The notes beneath the pieces are model-generated. The model made no database searches. It was given only the letters and a program-made list of their open reading frames with translations, and was not told the DNA's origin. Positions 6,458-6,485 of a stretch of DNA of 6,485 nucleotides are shown in pieces. Source of the stretch: Elusimicrobia bacterium RIFCSPLOWO2_01_FULL_54_10 (lineage in GTDB: Bacteria; Elusimicrobiota; Elusimicrobia; 2-02-FULL-39-32); the NCBI GenBank assembly GCA_001799975.1, contig MGUQ01000099.1, positions 1 to 6,485 of the forward strand, in the 5' to 3' direction. Positions within the stretch are counted from its first letter, which is position 1, and each line of letters opens with the position of its first letter. The position numbers and the translations under genes were made by a program.

Positions 6458-6485
6458 TTATTTTCTCAAATCCAGGCGCTGGATC
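6458..6485 (-). CDS. rpsO: 30S ribosomal protein S15, C-terminal end only (partial)
   Basis: Only the last eight codons and a TAA stop are inside the window; the rest of the gene lies beyond the right edge. The frame reads IQRLDLRK and then stops. S15 proteins end in a very similar string (E. coli ends LIERLGLRR), and rpsO is the usual gene immediately upstream of pnp. S15 binds 16S rRNA in the central domain of the small ribosomal subunit. The call rests on this short C-terminal match plus the position next to pnp. The fragment alone would be too short to identify, but the two lines of evidence agree well. No terminator-like hairpin with a T-run follows the stop, so read-through into pnp is likely. 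Confidence 0.85.

Overview
All recognisable genes in this window lie on the minus strand, so they are transcribed from the right edge towards the left. They form one compact, operon-like block: the last codons of rpsO (ribosomal protein S15), then pnp (polynucleotide phosphorylase), accB (biotin carboxyl carrier protein), ftsK (DNA translocase), a lolA-like outer-membrane lipoprotein chaperone gene, and a rodZ-like gene for a membrane-anchored helix-turn-helix protein. After the 111-base rpsO-pnp spacer, the junctions are 13 bases (pnp/accB), a shared base (TGATG, accB/ftsK), a 4-base ATGA overlap (ftsK/lolA) and 8 bases (lolA/rodZ). No hairpin followed by a T-run separates any of the genes, and there is no gene-free stretch longer than 300 bases.

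The organism is a bacterium, and very probably a diderm one, because LolA works in lipoprotein transport to an outer membrane. The rpsO-pnp and ftsK-lolA pairs are widespread in bacteria. Having rpsO, pnp, ftsK, lolA and a rodZ-like gene in one run recalls loci of deltaproteobacteria-like lineages and of candidate phyla such as Omnitrophota. That placement is an inference from gene order and from PNPase sequence details, and it cannot be settled here. Base composition is moderately GC-rich and looks uniform. There are no signs of phage, insertion sequences, CRISPR, tRNA genes or recent gene transfer.

Region by region: 6458-6485 is the rpsO 3' end; 6347-6457 is the pnp leader, with a strong Shine-Dalgarno sequence and a small hairpin touching it; 4157-6346 is pnp; 3655-4143 is accB; 1424-3655 is ftsK; 783-1427 is lolA; 10-774 is rodZ-like; 1-9 lies downstream of it and is too short to assign. 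In function the block joins translation and RNA turnover (S15, PNPase), fatty-acid synthesis (AccB), chromosome segregation and division (FtsK), outer-membrane lipoprotein sorting (LolA) and probably cell shape (RodZ-like). It is a housekeeping growth-and-envelope cluster.

I found no convincing novel system. The points most worth a second look are the FtsK gamma domain, which lacks the usual DNA-reading residues; a canonical A_AAA_AAG slippery heptamer just after the FtsK membrane domain, where a -1 shift would release FtsK-N alone; accB sitting between pnp and ftsK with no accC beside it; and the hairpin next to the pnp ribosome binding site.
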